This document shows, piece by piece, positions 4,976 through 6,859 of a stretch of 6,859 nt of DNA. The stretch comes from UBA4093 sp036676455 (GTDB lineage: Bacteria; Cyanobacteriota; Sericytochromatia; S15B-MN24; UBA4093): assembly GCA_036676455.1 (NCBI GenBank), contig JAKFCW010000020.1, forward strand, positions 1-6,859, in the 5' to 3' direction. Below the pieces are notes generated by a model, which did not search any database, was not told where the DNA came from, and saw nothing but the letters and a program-made list of their open reading frames with translations. A program made the position numbers and the translations under genes. Position 1 is the stretch's first letter. Each line of letters opens with the position of its first letter.

Positions 4976-6046
4976 GTGGACGGTCGCGTCTATTTCAGCC
5001 TCACCCCCCGGCAGCAGCAGATCTTGCTTGCGGTCATCCAGGACTATGTCTCCACGGGCGAACCCGTGGGGTCGCGGACCCTGTCCAAGAAGTACGATCT
5101 GGGGCTCAGTCCGGCCACGATCCGCAACGAGCTTGCCGATCTCGAGGAGGAGGGCCTGCTGCGGCAGCCGCATACGTCGGCGGGCCGGGTGCCTTCGGAC
5201 ACGGGGTATCGCGTCTTCGTCGATCATCTCATGGAGCGGCGCTCGGGCCTGCCGCCCGAGCAGGAGCGGCTGATCCAGGAGCACCGGCACCTGAGCCGGG
5301 ACCTGCCGGATCTGATGCAGCAGACCGCCAAGCTGACGGCGGTCCTGTCGGGCTGTACGGCGATCGTCCGGGCTCCTCGGCAGTCCGCCAGCCGGATCAA
5401 GTACCTGCAGCTGCTCGCCGTGAGCGAGTCCGAGGCCCTCTTGGTGATGATCACGGATCGCGGCGCGGTGACCAACCAGCTCGTGTCCCTGCCGGCGCCC
5501 TTGTCTCCCGACGAGTTGACGGTGATCACGAACTTCCTCAACGACCACCTCGTCAACCAGCCGCTCGACCGCCTGACCCAGTACGCGGTCACGAAGATCT
5601 CGCGGGAGATGGCCCGCTACGAGCGGGTGCTCGACGATCTCTACCAGCGGGTTTCCGCCACCCAGGAGTCCGGAGAGCGGCTCTACACCAGTCACACGTC
5701 CTTCCTGGCCCAGCAGCCGGAGTTCTCGGAAGCGGGCAAGGTGGGGCAGTTGCTGAGCCTGCTGGAGCAGGAAAAGGCCCTGATCGAGCTGCTGGACACG
5801 TTCTCGGCGCCGGTCGCCGAGGTCCCGGAGGGGGCGGTCCGGGTGTCGATCGGCACGGAGAACCCCTTGCCGGATCTGCATGGCTGCTCGCTCGTGACGG
5901 GCACGTACCGGCTGGGCGATCAGGTCGTGGGGGAGATCGGCATCCTGGGACCCACTCGCATGGAATACGCGACGGCCGTTCGGACCGTCGAGGTGATGAC
6001 GGAGCGGCTCAGCCGCGCGCTCAACGAGCTCTTCGGGCTCGACTAG
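4976..6046 (+). CDS. hrcA: Heat-inducible transcription repressor HrcA
   Basis: A 356-residue HrcA, close to the family's usual length of about 340-350. The N-terminal winged helix (about 8-80) has LTPRQQQILLAVIQDYVSTG, EPVGSR (29-34), the recognition region LSPATIRNELADLEEEGLL (44-62) and the wing QPHTSAGRVPSDTGYR (64-79). The effector-sensing and dimerisation region ends with VRVSIGTENPLPDLHGCSLV and GEIGILGPTRMEYATAVRTV, both typical of the family. It binds CIRCE as a dimer, and GroEL assists its folding, which is how the operon senses unfolded protein. The GTG start at 4976-4978 is preferred because GGAGG (4966-4970) lies five bases upstream. A longer in-frame start at 4913 would lie inside the CIRCE element and lacks a ribosome site. 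It is the first gene of the operon with grpE and dnaK and is autoregulated through the CIRCE just upstream. Confidence 0.97.
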   Translation: MDGRVYFSLTPRQQQILLAVIQDYVSTGEPVGSRTLSKKYDLGLSPATIRNELADLEEEGLLRQPHTSAGRVPSDTGYRVFVDHLMERRSGLPPEQERLIQEHRHLSRDLPDLMQQTAKLTAVLSGCTAIVRAPRQSASRIKYLQLLAVSESEALLVMITDRGAVTNQLVSLPAPLSPDELTVITNFLNDHLVNQPLDRLTQYAVTKISREMARYERVLDDLYQRVSATQESGERLYTSHTSFLAQQPEFSEAGKVGQLLSLLEQEKALIELLDTFSAPVAEVPEGAVRVSIGTENPLPDLHGCSLVTGTYRLGDQVVGEIGILGPTRMEYATAVRTVEVMTERLSRALNELFGLD

Positions 6047-6081
6047 GCGCCTAGTCCGCAGCTCGAGACGCCGCGCTCGAG
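6041..6081 (+). repeat. Palindromes at the hrcA stop codon and in the hrcA-grpE gap
   Basis: A perfect 16-bp palindrome GACTAGGCGCCTAGTC (6041-6056) contains the hrcA stop codon and can form a six-pair stem with a GCGC loop. It is followed by two CTCGAG copies (6062-6067 and 6076-6081) that can pair around an eight-base loop. No T-run follows. They could shape the mRNA processing or stability that sets HrcA levels apart from GrpE/DnaK levels; this is inference. Confidence 0.45.
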
Positions 6082-6107
6082 TGACGCTATTTGTAGGAGG
6101 AAAGGTT

Positions 6108-6788
6108 TTGGCAGCAGAAGACGATCTCAACGAAACCCGCGCCACCGGTACGGAAGGGACGGCGTCCAGCACCGTGACCGAGGGGCAGGCCGAAGCTGAC
6201 GCGTTTCAGCAGGAGCTCGCATTGCGTGAGCAGGCCTACGGCGAGCTGGAAGGTCAGTTCAAGCGTCTGGCTGCGGACTTCGAGAACTTCCGCCGCCGGG
6301 CCACCGCCGAGCGCGAGGACCTGATCAAGTTCGCGGGCTCGCGCGTGCTGGAGAACCTCTTGCCGGTCGTCGACAACTTCGAGCGCGCGCTGGCGGCCAT
6401 GGGCAAGGCCACGGACATCGAGCAGGTCCAGGCCGGCATCGAGATGATCTACCGCCAGATGCAAGACTTCCTCGCCAAGTCCGGGGTGGCCCCCATGGAG
6501 GCCCAGGGCAAGCCGTTCGATCCGAACTTGCACGAGGCGATCGCCCAGATGGAGAACGCCGACCTGCCGGACGAGACCGTCATGGCCGAGGTCCAGAAGG
6601 GCTATCTCTACAACGGCAAGGTCCTGCGCCATGCCATGGTCCAGGTGAGCCGCAACCCCAACGGAGCCCCCGCGGCTCAGGCGGCAGCGGGCGCCGGCGG
6701 CTCGAGCAACGACATAGCAGTCAATTCAACCAACACTCAAAATCCGGCGGGTGAGACCGCCGCTAACAAGGAGGAGCACAATGGGTAA
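6108..6788 (+). CDS. grpE: Nucleotide exchange factor GrpE (DnaK co-chaperone)
   Basis: A 226-residue GrpE. An acidic, low-complexity N-terminus (1-30) leads to the long dimerising coiled coil (about 31-95: QELALREQAYGELEGQFKRL, FENFRRRATAEREDLIKFA, ENLLPVVDNFERAL). The beta-domain then carries the family signature: GKPFDPNLHEAIAQ (134-147) and VQKGYLYNGKVLRHAMVQVS (162-181). It releases ADP from DnaK in the cytoplasm. The start is TTG at 6108-6110, with AGGAGG (6095-6100) seven bases upstream. An in-frame GTG at 6081 would place that strong site inside the gene and is less likely. About 45 residues follow the beta-domain (182-226), rich in Ala, Gly, Asn and Ser and longer than the usual GrpE end. 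The last codons contain the dnaK ribosome site, and the gene overlaps dnaK by eight bases, which implies coupled translation. Confidence 0.97.
   Translation: MAAEDDLNETRATGTEGTASSTVTEGQAEADAFQQELALREQAYGELEGQFKRLAADFENFRRRATAEREDLIKFAGSRVLENLLPVVDNFERALAAMGKATDIEQVQAGIEMIYRQMQDFLAKSGVAPMEAQGKPFDPNLHEAIAQMENADLPDETVMAEVQKGYLYNGKVLRHAMVQVSRNPNGAPAAQAAAGAGGSSNDIAVNSTNTQNPAGETAANKEEHNG
6768..6774 (+). promoter_or_regulatory. dnaK ribosome binding site inside grpE
   Basis: AAGGAGG lies six bases before the dnaK ATG and within the last codons of grpE. It is a near-perfect Shine-Dalgarno, consistent with the high expression expected for DnaK. Confidence 0.85.
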
Positions 6789-6859
6789 GGTCATCGGGAT
6801 CGACCTGGGCACCACCAACTCGGTCGTCGCGGTGATGGAGGGGGGTAAGCCCACCGTCA
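6781..6859 (+). CDS. dnaK: Chaperone DnaK (Hsp70), first 26 codons
   Basis: The first 26 residues are visible before the window ends. MGKVIGIDLGTTNSVVAVME is the universal N-terminus of bacterial Hsp70, including the IDLGTTNS phosphate-binding loop of the ATPase domain. The protein is the ATP-dependent cytoplasmic chaperone that works with GrpE, encoded just upstream, and with DnaJ, which is not visible here. The ATG overlaps the grpE stop by eight bases and has a strong ribosome site six bases upstream. It should be expressed from the CIRCE-controlled promoter before hrcA. Confidence 0.98.
   Translation, partial: MGKVIGIDLGTTNSVVAVMEGGKPTV

Noticed and set aside
6081..6107. Earlier GTG start for GrpE
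   Set aside because: The strong AGGAGG at 6095-6100 serves the TTG at 6108, and the extra nine residues do not resemble GrpE.
4916..6172. A 418-codon minus-strand open frame opposite hrcA and the start of grpE
   Set aside because: Arg/Leu/Gln-rich shadow of hrcA with no family motif; it also crosses the hrcA-grpE boundary.

Overview
The window is a high-GC bacterial chromosome segment carrying two transcription blocks that diverge from about 4720-4975. On the minus strand, in order of transcription, lie a GH35-type beta-galactosidase family gene, a Spy/CpxP-like (LTXXQ) periplasmic protein, an ECF sigma factor, its zinc-binding anti-sigma factor and, after a gap of about 310 bases, the first 156 codons of a caspase-like (metacaspase) lipoprotein that runs off the left edge. 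On the plus strand lies the class I heat-shock operon hrcA-grpE-dnaK; dnaK runs off the right edge after 26 codons.

The organism is probably a diderm: it has a lipobox protein, a Sec-exported LTXXQ protein and a membrane anti-sigma factor. It uses many non-ATG starts (GTG for the metacaspase, the beta-galactosidase and hrcA; TTG for the sigma factor and grpE), nearly all backed by strong Shine-Dalgarno sequences. The HrcA/CIRCE system and the look of HrcA fit a Firmicutes- or Cyanobacteria-related lineage, possibly a non-photosynthetic relative of Cyanobacteria. That placement is a guess; sequence reading alone cannot settle it.

The heat-shock block is textbook. A good housekeeping promoter (TTGACA, 17-base spacer, TTAAAT) is followed by a perfect CIRCE operator, so HrcA represses its own operon, including the GrpE and DnaK chaperone genes. 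An extra CIRCE-like half-site sits inside the promoter.

The most interesting part is the spy-like / sigma / anti-sigma operon (778-2319). The sigma and anti-sigma genes overlap by four bases, and the periplasmic LTXXQ gene lies only 25 bases upstream. The order recalls the CnrX-CnrY-CnrH type of periplasmic sensor, anti-sigma and sigma relay, but with a zinc-finger anti-sigma factor. A sequence resembling an ECF promoter (TGAAAC, 17 bases, CGTA) lies just upstream and may be autoregulatory; its TGA is the stop codon of the preceding gene. The sigma factor also carries an in-frame 21-bp tandem repeat at its N-terminus. Small palindromes overlap the stop codons of the spy-like gene and of hrcA. 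I saw no mobile element, CRISPR array, tRNA or rRNA.
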